A stretch of 37,362 nt of DNA from Bacteroidales bacterium. GTDB taxonomy: Bacteria > Bacteroidota > Bacteroidia > Bacteroidales > Marinilabiliaceae. Of this stretch, positions 1-9,988 are shown one piece after another. The notes beneath the pieces were generated by a model. That model saw nothing but the letters and a program-made list of their open reading frames with translations, did no database searches and was not told the origin of the DNA. Made by a program: the position numbers and the translations under genes. The DNA lies in assembly GCA_024401395.1 (NCBI GenBank), contig JAKSLD010000027.1, positions 1-37,362 on the forward strand, in the 5' to 3' direction. Position 1 is the stretch's first letter, and each line of letters opens with the position of its first letter.

Positions 1-1194
<1,194 letters not shown>

Positions 1195-1344
1195 ATGTTT
1201 TATACTTTTTGAAGATATCCCATCGACTCATTCTTTACTTCAATCTGTTGATTGACGTGGCTTCCTTTTCCTTTAGTTGCACTATTTATTTCATTGTTTC
1301 AAAGAACGTCTTTCTTCGTTGCCGTCTTTTTCAGACAGCGGATG

Positions 1345-1377
1345 CAAAGGTAAGAACTTTTTCTCTTTACTTCCAAA
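1345..1377 (-). promoter_or_regulatory. rRNA promoter, proximal copy
   Basis: Read on the minus strand this is TTTG (1377-1374), 21 nt, then TACCTTTG (1352-1345). It fits the Bacteroidetes sigma-ABfr consensus TTTG-N19-21-TAnnTTTG. It lies about 150 bp upstream of the 16S 5' end, as expected for an rrn leader. Confidence 0.7.
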
Positions 1378-1484
1378 TCTTTTTGGAATTATTTTCGAGA
1401 AATTTTTCTACTACCGTTGTAGAGGCTTGCGAGTCAGTCCGTTATCGATTTCGTTATCGTTGCGTTCCTTTTCGAAAGCGAGTG

Positions 1485-1514
1485 CAAAGGTAGAGCCTTT
1501 TTTTGAATCTGCAA
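1485..1514 (-). promoter_or_regulatory. rRNA promoter, distal copy
   Basis: On the minus strand this is TTG (1514-1512), 19 nt, then TACCTTTG (1492-1485). It repeats the -7 box of the proximal site and sits 140 bp further upstream, so the rrn operon appears to have tandem promoters. The flanking text GCAAAGGTA is shared by both copies. Confidence 0.65.
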
Positions 1515-1693
1515 TAGGTATGACAAATATTTTTTCGAGGTTTTTTGAACGATATGGGGTTTCGGTGTGTGTGTCAGGCGGTTACGGGATAGGTTAATTT
1601 TTGTTGAATATGGTGGGCATTGGCGGAATACGGGGGAAATAGTAGTCCTAGTGGTGCTAGTTGGTCTAGGAGGAGCGAGATGGAAGAAGTGAT

Positions 1694-1786
1694 GAGTAAT
1701 TGAGGATATCTCCTACGGCGGAAGTTTACAGCCGCTCCTGCGTCGCTTTCGTAAACCACCGCCTTCGGGGATAACCTCAATTACTC
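1694..1786. repeat. 93-nt imperfect palindrome (long hairpin)
   Basis: The outer arms GAGTAATTGAGG (1694-1705) and its exact complement (1775-1786) give 12 bp. Going inward, TATCTCC (1707-1713) pairs with GGGGATA (1767-1773), GGCGG (1717-1721) with CCGCC (1759-1763), and GTTTAC (1724-1729) with GTAAAC (1751-1756). About 30 bp are paired in total, around a 21-nt apical loop. There is no adjoining T-run, so it is not a standard terminator. It lies in non-coding DNA between the rrn promoters and the lepA 3' end. It could be a small palindromic repeat, a miniature mobile element, or part of an RNA. Confidence 0.6.
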
Positions 1787-1797
1787 TGCGGGACGGT

Positions 1798-2104
1798 AGT
1801 CGCTAGTATAAGGGAAGTGTAAGGTTGCTCGCAGTTTTTGTAGCTGGTGCGTAGCTGATGGTACAATGGTGGTGCCTTGTTCATCGTAATTTTTTAATTA
1901 AAGAGTTCTTATCTGGGGGTATGGAAGTCAGTCGCTGGTATAAGGGAAGCATAAGGTTGCTCGCAGTTTTTGTAGCTGGTGCGTAGCTGATGGTACAATA
2001 GATGTACCTTGTTCATCGTAATTTTTTAATTATAGAGTTCCTATCTGGGGGTATGGAAGTCAGTCACTAGTATAAGGGAAGTATAAGGTTGCTCGCAGTT
2101 TTTT
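1798..2104. repeat. 132-bp tandem repeat, about 2.3 copies
   Basis: Copies start at 1798, 1930 and 2062, an exact 132-bp period. The third copy is cut after about 43 bp. Each copy begins AGTCGCTAGTATAAGGGAAG (with small changes), continues to TTGCTCGCAGTTTTT, and the two complete copies then carry GTAGCTGGTGCGTAGCTGATG and a TAATTTTTTAATTA block. Differences between copies are single bases, so the duplication looks recent or homogenised. No reading frame is preserved across the copies. The GCTCGCAGTTTTT core recurs alone elsewhere in the window (about 8952, 14044 and 17598). Confidence 0.85.
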
Positions 2105-2160
2105 AATAAAAAGAGGGGATGCACAAGAGGCGGAGAGTCATGACGAACAGAGGAATATAC

Positions 2161-2198
2161 GGACAATAAAAAGCTCCACAAGTTTTCACTTGTGGAGC
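2161..2198 (-). terminator. Rho-independent terminator of lepA operon
   Basis: GCTCCACAAGT (2173-2183) pairs perfectly with 2188-2198, an 11-bp stem with a 4-nt loop. On the minus strand it is followed by TTTTTATT. It lies just downstream of the lepA stop. Confidence 0.9.
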
Positions 2199-2220
2199 CG
2201 ATACGATATAGGGGAAGGAA

Positions 2221-4014
2221 TTATGACTCATCCAGTTTGAGAACTGCGAGGAACGCCTTTTGAGGGACCTCGACATTACCCACCTGCTTCATACGTTTCT
2301 TACCCTCCTTCTGCTTTTCGAGGAGCTTACGCTTACGAGAGACGTCGCCGCCATAACATTTAGCGAGCACATCCTTACGCACCTGCTTAATAGTCTCGCG
2401 AGCGATAATCTTAGCACCGATAGCAGCCTGGACAGCGACATCATACTGCTGTCGAGGGATAAGTTCCTTAAGGCGGACACACATCTTGCGACCGATAGTC
2501 ACTGCGTTGTCATAGAAAGTAAGAGTTGACAAGGCATCAACCTTTTCGCCATTAAGAAGGATATCCATCTTAGCGAGGTTACTAGTGCGGTAGCCTATAG
2601 GGTAATAATCGAAAGAAGCGTAACCACGAGAAATAGACTTCAGCTTATCATAGAAATCGAAGACAATCTCTGCGAGAGGCATATCATACTCCAGCTCCAC
2701 GCGGTCGGAAGTGAGATAAGTCTGCCTTACGAGAGTACCACGTTTAGAGAGACAGAGAGTCATGATAGGGCCGATATACTCAGACTTAGTAATGACAGAC
2801 GCCTTGATATAAGGCTCCTCTACGTGATCGATGACTGTTGGTTCCGGGAGCGCCGAAGGGGTATGCACCTCGACAAGTTCGCCCTTTTTAGTAAACGCCT
2901 TATAAGGCACGTTAGGCACGGTAGTGATTACCACCTGATTAAACTCACGGTCGAGACGTTCCTGCACTATCTCCATGTGGAGCAAACCGAGGAAACCGCA
3001 ACGGAAGCCGAAACCGAGAGCGAGAGAACTTTCGGGCTGGAAAGTGAGAGAAGCATCATTAAGCTGAAGTTTCTCTATGGCGGCGCGGAGATCCTCATAA
3101 TCGTCAGTATCTACAGGATAGATACCTGCGAAGACCATAGGCTTAACCTCCTCGAAGCCATCGATAGCAGCTTCACAAGGGTTATCGCGGTGAGTAATAG
3201 TATCACCCACCTTAACCTCGGAGCTAGTCTTGATACCTGATATGATATAACCCACGTCACCAGTGCGGAGTTCCTTACGAGGCTCCATATCCAGACGGAG
3301 CACACCTATTTCGTCGGCATCATACTCCTTGCCAGTAGCCACGAACTTAACCATTTCACCCTGACGCATTACGCCATTCACCACCTTAAAGTAGGCCACG
3401 ATACCGCGGAACGAGTTAAAGACAGAGTCGAAAATAAGACATTGCAGAGGAGCCTCAGGGTCACCCTTTGGAGCAGGGATACGATTTACGATAGCCTCGA
3501 GAATAGCAGGCACGCCCTCGCCCGTTTTACCCGATGCGCGAATAATATCGCCACGATCGCAACCGATAAGATCTATGATCTGGTCCTCGACCTCCTCAGG
3601 CATAGCGTTAGGCATATCCATCTTATTAAGGACAGGAATAATCTCCAAGTCGTGATTGATAGCCTGATAGAGGTTAGATATAGTCTGTGCCTGAATACCC
3701 TGAGTAGCATCCACGATGAGGAGAGCGCCCTCGCAAGCAGCGATAGAACGAGACACCTCGTAAGAGAAGTCAACGTGGCCCGGAGTATCTATAAGATTAA
3801 GTACGTATTTCTCACCATTAAGCACATAATCCATTTGGATAGCGTGACTCTTGATAGTGATACCACGTTCGCGCTCAAGATCCATATCATCCAGTACCTG
3901 CGCCTGCATATCCTTACCTACGACAGTCTTGGTATACTCCAAGAGGCGGTCGGCGAGGGTACTTTTACCATGGTCAATGTGCGCTATGATGCAGAAATTG
4001 CGTATATTTTTCAT
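2221..4014 (-). CDS. lepA: Elongation factor 4 (LepA), ribosome-associated GTPase
   Basis: LepA/EF4 is a translational GTPase of the EF-G type that acts on the ribosome in the cytoplasm and has been linked to back-translocation and to 30S biogenesis. The 597-residue length is normal for the family. Visible G motifs are the P-loop AHIDHGKST (residues 11-19), switch I RGITIK (50-55), DTPGH (76-80) and NKMD (130-133). The C-terminal LepA-specific region is present, including the GYASFDY motif and a lysine/arginine-rich tail. It starts at an ATG 52 bp after rodA and ends the operon, with a strong terminator downstream. A TATTTTTG box at 4036-4043 suggests that it may also have its own promoter. 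Identification is secure. Confidence 0.98.
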   Translation of the reverse strand: MKNIRNFCIIAHIDHGKSTLADRLLEYTKTVVGKDMQAQVLDDMDLERERGITIKSHAIQMDYVLNGEKYVLNLIDTPGHVDFSYEVSRSIAACEGALLIVDATQGIQAQTISNLYQAINHDLEIIPVLNKMDMPNAMPEEVEDQIIDLIGCDRGDIIRASGKTGEGVPAILEAIVNRIPAPKGDPEAPLQCLIFDSVFNSFRGIVAYFKVVNGVMRQGEMVKFVATGKEYDADEIGVLRLDMEPRKELRTGDVGYIISGIKTSSEVKVGDTITHRDNPCEAAIDGFEEVKPMVFAGIYPVDTDDYEDLRAAIEKLQLNDASLTFQPESSLALGFGFRCGFLGLLHMEIVQERLDREFNQVVITTVPNVPYKAFTKKGELVEVHTPSALPEPTVIDHVEEPYIKASVITKSEYIGPIMTLCLSKRGTLVRQTYLTSDRVELEYDMPLAEIVFDFYDKLKSISRGYASFDYYPIGYRTSNLAKMDILLNGEKVDALSTLTFYDNAVTIGRKMCVRLKELIPRQQYDVAVQAAIGAKIIARETIKQVRKDVLAKCYGGDVSRKRKLLEKQKEGKKRMKQVGNVEVPQKAFLAVLKLDES

Positions 4015-4035
4015 ATTGAACTACTTTTCTAGGGA

Positions 4036-4043
4036 CAAAAATA
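4036..4043 (-). promoter_or_regulatory. Possible internal -7 box for lepA
   Basis: TATTTTTG on the minus strand matches TAnnTTTG and lies about 22 nt before the lepA ATG, in the rodA-lepA gap. No convincing -33 box was found, so this is tentative. Confidence 0.35.
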
Positions 4044-4066
4044 AGAAATAATCTCCATTTCACAAT

Positions 4067-5518
4067 TCAGCGTATCAGCACCTGTCTATCCTTATCCAAG
4101 CGGAGGAAGAGGAAGAGCATCAGAGAGAAGCCCAAGAAAGACGAGCCGCCATAGCTAAAGAAAGGCAATGGGATACCGATTACAGGCATCAAGCCTATAG
4201 TCATACATATATTCACGGCGAAATGGAAAAAGAATATGCAGACGATACAATAGCCATAGACACGGCTAAAGACAGAGTGCTGTTTCTCGGCCAGGTGCAT
4301 TATTCTTAGGAAGAATGCGATATAGAGAGCGATGAGGAAGGTACAACCCAGGAAGCCCCACTCCTCGCCTACGGTACAAAAGATAAAATCGGTCGACTGC
4401 TTAGGCACGAAATTAAGCTTAGTCTGAGTTCCCTCGAGGAAACCCTTACCTGTGAGGTTACCCGAGCCGATAGCGATGAGACTCTGGTTGACATTATAGC
4501 CAGCACCGAGGAGATCCTCCTCAAGACCGAAGAGTACATTGATACGAGTACGCTGGTGCTCGATCAAGACATTATTAAAAATATAACTAGTAGCGAAAGA
4601 GATTATCAAGCCCATCCAGAGATACATGATTACAAAAGTAAGATACTGGATACGCTTAGAAATTGCCAAGTACAACAAATAGACAGACAAAGAGGCGGCG
4701 CCTATAGCCACCAGCAGATCCAGGCGGACAGGCTTTTGCAAGAGATAGAAAGTCAGAGCCGCTATGGCAGGAGGGATGACAGTGACAAGCACAGTGAAAG
4801 TCACCTTTTTCTTCTGCGCTATATAATATAGGTAGAAAGAGACCACCAAAACAGCTATGAAAAGGCACGTAGCCATAACTATCCAGTTCTCGATGAGCAA
4901 AGAAGCAATAGCCCCCACCAATGCGACAGCACCCAAGCACAAGATATGGCTTGTGAGGCCCTCGCGGTACATAGAGAGGATAAGCACCATAAAAATCAGC
5001 GCACTACCCGTATCATTCTGGAGGAGAACCAAAACGATAGGTATCAACAAGATTGTAAAAAGCTTGATATAGTTTCGCAAAGTAAATTTAAATCCATATC
5101 GGCTCATCACGCGAGAAACCAGAAGAGCGGTAGATATCTTAGCCAGCTCAACAGGCTGGAACTGAACAGAGCCAAAGGCCAGCCATGCCTTAGCGCCATT
5201 AACCTCCTTACCGATGACCAAAGTCGATGCGAGGACCAAGAGTGAAAATACATACAAGATATTAGCGAACTCCACGAACATCTTACTATCAGCCATCATC
5301 ACCACACCAGCCAGCACCGTAGTAATAACCACCCACATAAGCTGCTTAAAATACTCAGCATCTACAGAGAAAAAGACCTTAGTTTCAGGGTTGAAGTTAG
5401 CGGCATAGAGGTTAAGCCAACCGAAAATGACCAAGAGGGCATACAAAAGTATTGTAAGCCAGTCGACTCCGTTATTAGTGGAGCTATTCGTATATGAATT
5501 ATTAAAATTACTGATCAT
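4067..5518 (-). CDS. rodA: RodA, SEDS peptidoglycan glycosyltransferase for cell elongation
   Basis: RodA polymerises lipid II into glycan strands in the inner membrane, working with PBP2 and the Mre proteins during elongation. The protein has 483 residues and is almost wholly hydrophobic. It has the SEDS signature NGAKAWLAFGSVQFQPVELAK (in two parts, residues 108-127) and the C-terminal block PLPFFSYGGSSFLG near 450. It is longer than E. coli RodA (370 residues). The extra length is hydrophobic and lies in the middle (roughly 185-300), which would add membrane segments. Its start overlaps the end of the PBP2 gene by 11 bp, which suggests coupled translation. RodA rather than FtsW is favoured by the PBP2/MreCD neighbours. 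Confidence 0.95.
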   Translation of the reverse strand: MISNFNNSYTNSSTNNGVDWLTILLYALLVIFGWLNLYAANFNPETKVFFSVDAEYFKQLMWVVITTVLAGVVMMADSKMFVEFANILYVFSLLVLASTLVIGKEVNGAKAWLAFGSVQFQPVELAKISTALLVSRVMSRYGFKFTLRNYIKLFTILLIPIVLVLLQNDTGSALIFMVLILSMYREGLTSHILCLGAVALVGAIASLLIENWIVMATCLFIAVLVVSFYLYYIAQKKKVTFTVLVTVIPPAIAALTFYLLQKPVRLDLLVAIGAASLSVYLLYLAISKRIQYLTFVIMYLWMGLIISFATSYIFNNVLIEHQRTRINVLFGLEEDLLGAGYNVNQSLIAIGSGNLTGKGFLEGTQTKLNFVPKQSTDFIFCTVGEEWGFLGCTFLIALYIAFFLRIMHLAEKQHSVFSRVYGYCIVCIFFFHFAVNICMTIGLMPVIGIPLPFFSYGGSSFLGFSLMLFLFLRLDKDRQVLIR

Positions 5519-7337
5519 TGAGAATTGTTTGGAGTATTCTATCTTCCATCCACTTACGATTGCTAGCTATTTCGCCATTCAGGTACTTCTCCACCATAAG
5601 AGAAGCGATAGGGGCAGCCCAAGTAGCGCCGAAACCAGCATTCTCCACATAGACAGAGATAGCTATTTCCGGTTTCTCCTTTGGGGCGAAAGACATAAAT
5701 ATGGAGTGATCCCTACCGTGAGGGTTCTGGGCAGTACCCGTCTTACCACAGATACGGATACCCGGAATCTGCGCTCCACGGGCGGTGCCACCATCAGTTC
5801 CCCATACAGCCATTTCCATACCATCCTGGATAACAGAGAAATATGCAGTATCTATACCAGTATATCGTTTGCTAGTATAGAGCGAATCAATTTCAGAATC
5901 CTGAATACGGTGTACGGCGTGAGGAGTATAGAACCAACCCTTATTAGCGATAGTAGCCGCTACATTAGCCATTTGGAGAGGCGTAAGAAGCAGCTCACCC
6001 TGACCAATAGAGAGAGAGACGACGCCAAGAGAAGTCCACCCTTTACCCAGAGACTTATCATAATAAGCCGCATTAGGGACAAAGCCACGGTTCTCATTAG
6101 CTATATCCACGCCCAAGCGATAGCCCAAGCCAAAATTTACCAAGTAATTCTTCCAAGACTCCAGAGCATCGTTCACGCTATTGTACTTTTTATTATCCAA
6201 TATCGTTCTAAACTCATAAGCATAATAAGCATTACAAGAATTCTGGATAGACTGGCGAAGGTTAAGAGGAGACATATGCCCGTGGCAACCCATATGGAAA
6301 CGGCCAGTGGTATAACCAAAGCTACAAGGGTATTTAGTATCCGGAGTCACCACCCCCTCCTGCAAGCCGATGAGGGCGTTGATAGTCTTAAAAGTAGATC
6401 CAGGAGGGTACCAAGCCTGAATAGCACGGTTAAACAAAGGCTTTAGAGGGTCGGTCGTCAGCACTGGGAAATTGACAGAGCGGTCGCGACCGATGAGAAG
6501 AGACGGGTCATAAGACGGAGCAGATACCATACAAAGAATCTCACCAGTCTCCGGGCGGATAGCCACTATACTACCCGTCTTACCTGCCATAAGCTTCTCG
6601 CCATAGAGCTGGAGGTCGATATCCAAGCTAAGGGTAAGATCCTTACCCGAAATAGCCAATGTATCGTAGGCACCATCGCGGAAAGAGCCCTTTTGACGGC
6701 CAAGCACGTCGACCATCTGATAATTAATACCCTTCTTACCACGCAACTGCTCCTCGAAAGAACTTTCGATACCCGAGATACCTATATAATCGCCCGAGAT
6801 ATAATAAGGATCTTTCTTGATGATATTCTCATTAACCTCGCCTACATAACCGAGGACGTGAGCGGCGGCTGGGTACTCATATTTACGGAGAGTACGACGT
6901 TGGGCATAGAAGCCCTCCATCTTATAGAGTTTCTCCTGGAGCATAGCGTAGCGTTCGCCCGAAAGCTGGCGGATGAAAACCGACGGCTTATAGATAGAAG
7001 CACGACGGCGGCGGATATTGAGGCGCAGCTCCTTAAACAACCTTCGCAGAGTAGGCATATCGATACCCACGGTATTACAAAAATCGAGGCTATCGAATTC
7101 GTGGACCTCGCGAGGGATGATCATGATATCGTAGACAGGCTGGTTAGAAACCAATAGTTTGCCATTACGATCATAAATAAGGCCTCGAGACGGGTATTGG
7201 ATTACCTTACGGCGAGAGTTACTATCAGCAGAGAGCTGATAAGAAGTTTCAAACAACTGCACATACGCCAACCTGCCGAGCATACAAAGTCCGACAAGAA
7301 TCATAATAGCTGCTATGATATGTCTGCGTATTTCCAC
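5508..7337 (-). CDS. mrdA: Penicillin-binding protein 2 (elongation transpeptidase)
   Basis: This class B PBP cross-links peptidoglycan in the periplasm as the partner of RodA. It has 609 residues with an N-terminal membrane anchor (about 7-27), a dimerisation/pedestal domain, and a transpeptidase domain. The active-site motifs are STFK (Ser314), SCN (367-369) and KTG (532-534), so the enzyme looks catalytically complete. It overlaps rodA by 11 bp and follows mreD by 21 bp, in the order mreC-mreD-pbp2-rodA common in Bacteroidetes. The neighbours decide between PBP2 and the division PBP3. Confidence 0.97.
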   Translation of the reverse strand: MEIRRHIIAAIMILVGLCMLGRLAYVQLFETSYQLSADSNSRRKVIQYPSRGLIYDRNGKLLVSNQPVYDIMIIPREVHEFDSLDFCNTVGIDMPTLRRLFKELRLNIRRRRASIYKPSVFIRQLSGERYAMLQEKLYKMEGFYAQRRTLRKYEYPAAAHVLGYVGEVNENIIKKDPYYISGDYIGISGIESSFEEQLRGKKGINYQMVDVLGRQKGSFRDGAYDTLAISGKDLTLSLDIDLQLYGEKLMAGKTGSIVAIRPETGEILCMVSAPSYDPSLLIGRDRSVNFPVLTTDPLKPLFNRAIQAWYPPGSTFKTINALIGLQEGVVTPDTKYPCSFGYTTGRFHMGCHGHMSPLNLRQSIQNSCNAYYAYEFRTILDNKKYNSVNDALESWKNYLVNFGLGYRLGVDIANENRGFVPNAAYYDKSLGKGWTSLGVVSLSIGQGELLLTPLQMANVAATIANKGWFYTPHAVHRIQDSEIDSLYTSKRYTGIDTAYFSVIQDGMEMAVWGTDGGTARGAQIPGIRICGKTGTAQNPHGRDHSIFMSFAPKEKPEIAISVYVENAGFGATWAAPIASLMVEKYLNGEIASNRKWMEDRILQTILNDQ

Positions 7338-7358
7338 CTGTACCCTATTCTTTAGAAA

Positions 7359-7883
7359 TTATTTAGTTCCGTCACTGATACGTATGAACATCTGCGATAC
7401 GTATATGATGGCGACTGTTGCCACGCCACTCAGCAAGAGGCGGAGAATAGTAGGCCACCAGAACAACGTATCAATCTGTTCGAAAGCGAAGAGAGTGACA
7501 TGGTGAACGGCGACAGCCATCAATACATATTTCATATACCAGGAAGGTTCGTACGTATAGAGAGTAGGCAAAGTGCCTATTTTGTAATCATCGTGGAGAG
7601 AGATAAATTTGAGGATGAACTGGCGGACGTAGGCCAGCAAGACACAAGCGCCAGCGTGCATACCAGGAGTATTACAGAACATATCCACGGAAAAGCCCAT
7701 TACGAAAGCCACTATCATCAAGAAAGACGTCGCGACACCGAAAGGCATAGTAAGGATAAGCAAGATATAAGGGTAGGGGTTAATGAACCCGAAAAGATTC
7801 AGGTTATTGAACACCAAAACCTGCAATGTCAAAAGGATGACAAAGAGGAGAGCAAGTCGTATGACGTTTTGCGAATTAGCCAC
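7359..7883 (-). CDS. mreD: Rod shape-determining protein MreD
   Basis: A small integral membrane protein of the elongasome, 174 residues, with about five hydrophobic segments from residue 8 onward. MreD sequences are poorly conserved, so the assignment rests on size, hydrophobicity and its place between mreC (19 bp upstream) and pbp2 (21 bp downstream). The WWPTILRLLLSGVATVAIIY-like last helix and short polar tail fit the family. Function is scaffolding of MreC/PBP2 in the inner membrane; no catalytic residues are expected. Confidence 0.88.
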   Translation of the reverse strand: MANSQNVIRLALLFVILLTLQVLVFNNLNLFGFINPYPYILLILTMPFGVATSFLMIVAFVMGFSVDMFCNTPGMHAGACVLLAYVRQFILKFISLHDDYKIGTLPTLYTYEPSWYMKYVLMAVAVHHVTLFAFEQIDTLFWWPTILRLLLSGVATVAIIYVSQMFIRISDGTK

Positions 7884-7902
7884 TGTCTTTCTCGGTTAAA
7901 AA

Positions 7903-8748
7903 TTAACGTTCATGTTCCTCTGTTTCTTCTTCCAGCTGCTTCTGCTCCTTCAGGAGGAGATCCTCCACGATATAGACATCATAGATAGAAGTGAAATCGA
8001 CTGCGAGTTGGACTGTCAGATCATAGAAACCGCCATTACGGTCCATTTCGACATCCTTGACCTTGCCGACATAGAGGCCTTCAGGGAAATAGCTTGAAGA
8101 GCCACTAGTCACGATGCTATCACCCTTATTCACCACAGCGTGCTCGGGGATATCGATTAATTCCGCCTCATCAGGGAACACAGCGTCCCACACAAGCTGT
8201 CCGCGGAAATTAGTCTTCTTAAGTTTAGAAGAGAGGCGGAAAGAAGTATTGATGATTGGGAGAACAGTTGCGAAATTATCCGTCACTGCGGTAACGAGGC
8301 CTACGACAGCCCCATTATAGTCGACTGCTATCATTCCCTCATGAACGCCGCCATTAGAGCCACGGTCGATAGTGAGGTAGTTATGCTCGCGATTAGTCGT
8401 GGATTTAATAACCTTAGCCTCACGGTGCAAGAAGCGTTGAGGCAAGGCATCATTTACAGACAATGATGCGTTACGCAAAAGGCGAAGCTGCTGATGGAGG
8501 ATATCCAGCTGATTATGGAGGGCATTATTCTCACGAGCGAGGATATCGTTACGAGAAGAGAGCGAGAAGTAGTCTGTCACGGCATTCTCCGACTCGTACA
8601 CAGAAGATATTATAGCATTAGCCGAACTTACGTATTTGGCCTGTTGATAATCGTTGAAAGACATAACGAGGACAAGGCACAAGATCTCCAGAAGTATGAA
8701 GAAAATTGTTGTAGCATTTCTCGCTATGAAGAAAAAGAAATTACGCAT
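7903..8748 (-). CDS. mreC: Rod shape-determining protein MreC
   Basis: MreC activates PBP2/RodA from the periplasmic side. The protein has 281 residues: one membrane helix (about 11-30), a coiled-coil segment (about 55-95, with heptad Leu/His/Gln), then the beta-rich MreC domain with typical motifs LTIDRGSNGGVHEGM and GLVTAVTDNFATVLPI. The C-terminal tail is rich in Glu and charged residues. It is the first gene of the leftward operon and is preceded by a TATATTTG box. Unusually, mreB is not directly upstream; a 288-bp spacer and a tonB-like gene lie there instead. Confidence 0.95.
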   Translation of the reverse strand: MRNFFFFIARNATTIFFILLEILCLVLVMSFNDYQQAKYVSSANAIISSVYESENAVTDYFSLSSRNDILARENNALHNQLDILHQQLRLLRNASLSVNDALPQRFLHREAKVIKSTTNREHNYLTIDRGSNGGVHEGMIAVDYNGAVVGLVTAVTDNFATVLPIINTSFRLSSKLKKTNFRGQLVWDAVFPDEAELIDIPEHAVVNKGDSIVTSGSSSYFPEGLYVGKVKDVEMDRNGGFYDLTVQLAVDFTSIYDVYIVEDLLLKEQKQLEEETEEHER

Positions 8749-8785
8749 ATAAATCCATCAAGATAGGATTAGTCCTAATTAAGTG

Positions 8786-8793
8786 CAAATATA
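8786..8793 (-). promoter_or_regulatory. -7 box of the mreC operon
   Basis: TATATTTG on the minus strand, 38 nt before the mreC ATG, matches TAnnTTTG. It supports mreC as the first gene of a separate transcription unit. The -33 region is not recognisable. Confidence 0.5.
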
Positions 8794-8929
8794 GTTGAAA
8801 GCGTCGAAATATTCACGATTGACGCACGGCAATTTCATTTAAAACAAACACAGTGCGTTGCATCAGGCAAATATAGCAGTCATTTGTAGCTTCGGGCTAC
8901 ACTCGGGCTAGGTTCAGAGTAGGTCCTTT

Positions 8930-8969
8930 GTAGTATAAGAGAAGTATAAGGTTGCTCGCAGTTTTTTTA
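8930..8969. repeat. Dispersed repeat copy (GTATAAG...TTGCTCGCAGTTTTTTT)
   Basis: This is the same 35-40 bp core as in the tandem array at 1798-2104: TAGTATAAGAGAAGTATAAG followed by GTTGCTCGCAGTTTTTTT. It lies in the spacer between the first tonB gene terminator and the mreC promoter. A TCGGGCTA motif occurs twice just before it (near 8892 and 8903), as also seen in the copy near 17570. Confidence 0.75.
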
Positions 8970-8980
8970 TTTACGCGCAC

Positions 8981-9019
8981 AAAAAAGAGAAGCAGGGTGC
9001 ATCGGAAGACACACCCTGC
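8981..9019 (-). terminator. Rho-independent terminator of tonB-like gene 1
   Basis: GCAGGGTG (8992-8999) pairs with CACCCTGC (9012-9019). On the minus strand the stem is followed by TTCTCTTTTTT. It lies 18 bp past the stop of the gene ending at 9037. Confidence 0.85.
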
Positions 9020-9036
9020 ATTATGGATTAATCAGA

Positions 9037-9729
9037 TTAATGTTGCAAAACGAAATTGATAGGAACGGTATAAGAAACCCTAACGGCTCTGCCGCGCTGG
9101 AAACCAGGAGTCCATCGAGGCATAGACTTTACTACACGGACAGCCTCCTTATCGAGGTTAGGGTCGAGAGGGCGAGCCACACGGACATCAGTAACGTCGC
9201 CCTGCTGGTCGATGACGAAAGATACGAATACACGCCCCTGGACACCATTATCTATGGCGATGGCAGGGTATTTTACAGATTGAGCCAAGAACTTACGTAG
9301 CTCCAGGTCGCCACCTGGGAAAGTAGGCATCTGCTCAACGACTATGAAAATGTCATTGATATCATCGGTCACCTCATCAGGCACATCGATAGGAGTGAGA
9401 TCGACGACAGCATCTGGTTCTGCTTCGGTATTGAAAGCATCCAGTTCATTATCCATGTCGGTATCATCCTCAACGATAGCGATGACATCAGCCAATTTAG
9501 GGAGAGGTGGAGGTGCTGGAGTAGGAGGTTCAGGAGTTCTGGTCACAGGAACCATTTCAGGATCGTCGAAGTCGATAGGCGCAGACATACCCTTAATATT
9601 GATTTCTGCTGCAGTCGTTGACCACTCAAAGACCATGAAGCATGCTACAAGTGCAACGACCAAACCGATTTCGGTGAAGAGGCCTTTCTTGTTTTCAAGG
9701 TCAGCTCTTGGAGATTTTTTAGTATCCAT
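9037..9729 (-). CDS. TonB family energy transducer, copy 1
   Basis: TonB proteins use the proton-motive force of the ExbBD complex to drive outer-membrane receptors. This one has 230 residues: a short cytoplasmic head, one membrane helix (about 20-38), a Pro- and Asp/Glu-rich periplasmic linker (60-130) and a C-terminal TonB domain starting VEQMPTFPGGD and ending in YTVPINF. This domain type is abundant in Bacteroidetes. The head KKSPRADLENKKGLFTEIGL and the TonB domain are nearly identical to the gene at 9989-10675, while the linker differs. No exbB/exbD is beside it. Some members serve signalling or M56-type roles, so the cargo is unknown. Confidence 0.92.
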   Translation of the reverse strand: MDTKKSPRADLENKKGLFTEIGLVVALVACFMVFEWSTTAAEINIKGMSAPIDFDDPEMVPVTRTPEPPTPAPPPLPKLADVIAIVEDDTDMDNELDAFNTEAEPDAVVDLTPIDVPDEVTDDINDIFIVVEQMPTFPGGDLELRKFLAQSVKYPAIAIDNGVQGRVFVSFVIDQQGDVTDVRVARPLDPNLDKEAVRVVKSMPRWTPGFQRGRAVRVSYTVPINFVLQH

Positions 9730-9745
9730 AAGTCAAACGTATTAT

Positions 9746-9760
9746 AGCAACCAGGTTGCT
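9746..9760. promoter_or_regulatory. 15-bp palindrome upstream of tonB-like gene 1
   Basis: AGCAACC-A-GGTTGCT has perfect 7-bp arms and lies 17 bp before the ATG. It could be an operator or a 5' UTR hairpin near the ribosome-binding region. No factor can be named. Confidence 0.3.
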
Positions 9761-9936
9761 GATTAATAACTCAGTTAACTCAAATAGAACTAAGGCGCCT
9801 TATTTCATATTGCAATATACCAAGAGAAAACGACATTTCATAGTACAATATGCTAGATTTGAGAAAATTTAAGAAAGAGAGCTAGATCAGGAGAAAAATT
9901 AACAGCGGTTTAACAATAGAAGGGAAAAATTGGGAA

Positions 9937-9969
9937 TAAAAAAAGAGTGTGTCGAGAAGACACACTCTT
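9937..9969 (-). terminator. Rho-independent terminator of tonB-like gene 2
   Basis: AAGAGTGTGTC (9943-9953) pairs with 9959-9969 around a 5-nt loop, and the minus strand continues in T residues. It separates the two tonB-like genes into distinct transcripts. Confidence 0.88.
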
Positions 9970-9988
9970 ATATAGTTTGTAATCCTTA

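Noticed and set aside
5427-6446. Long plus-strand open frame of 339 codons
   Set aside because: It is antisense to the PBP2 and rodA genes, which have clear motifs; its own protein has no family pattern and is Arg/Ser-rich as antisense frames tend to be.
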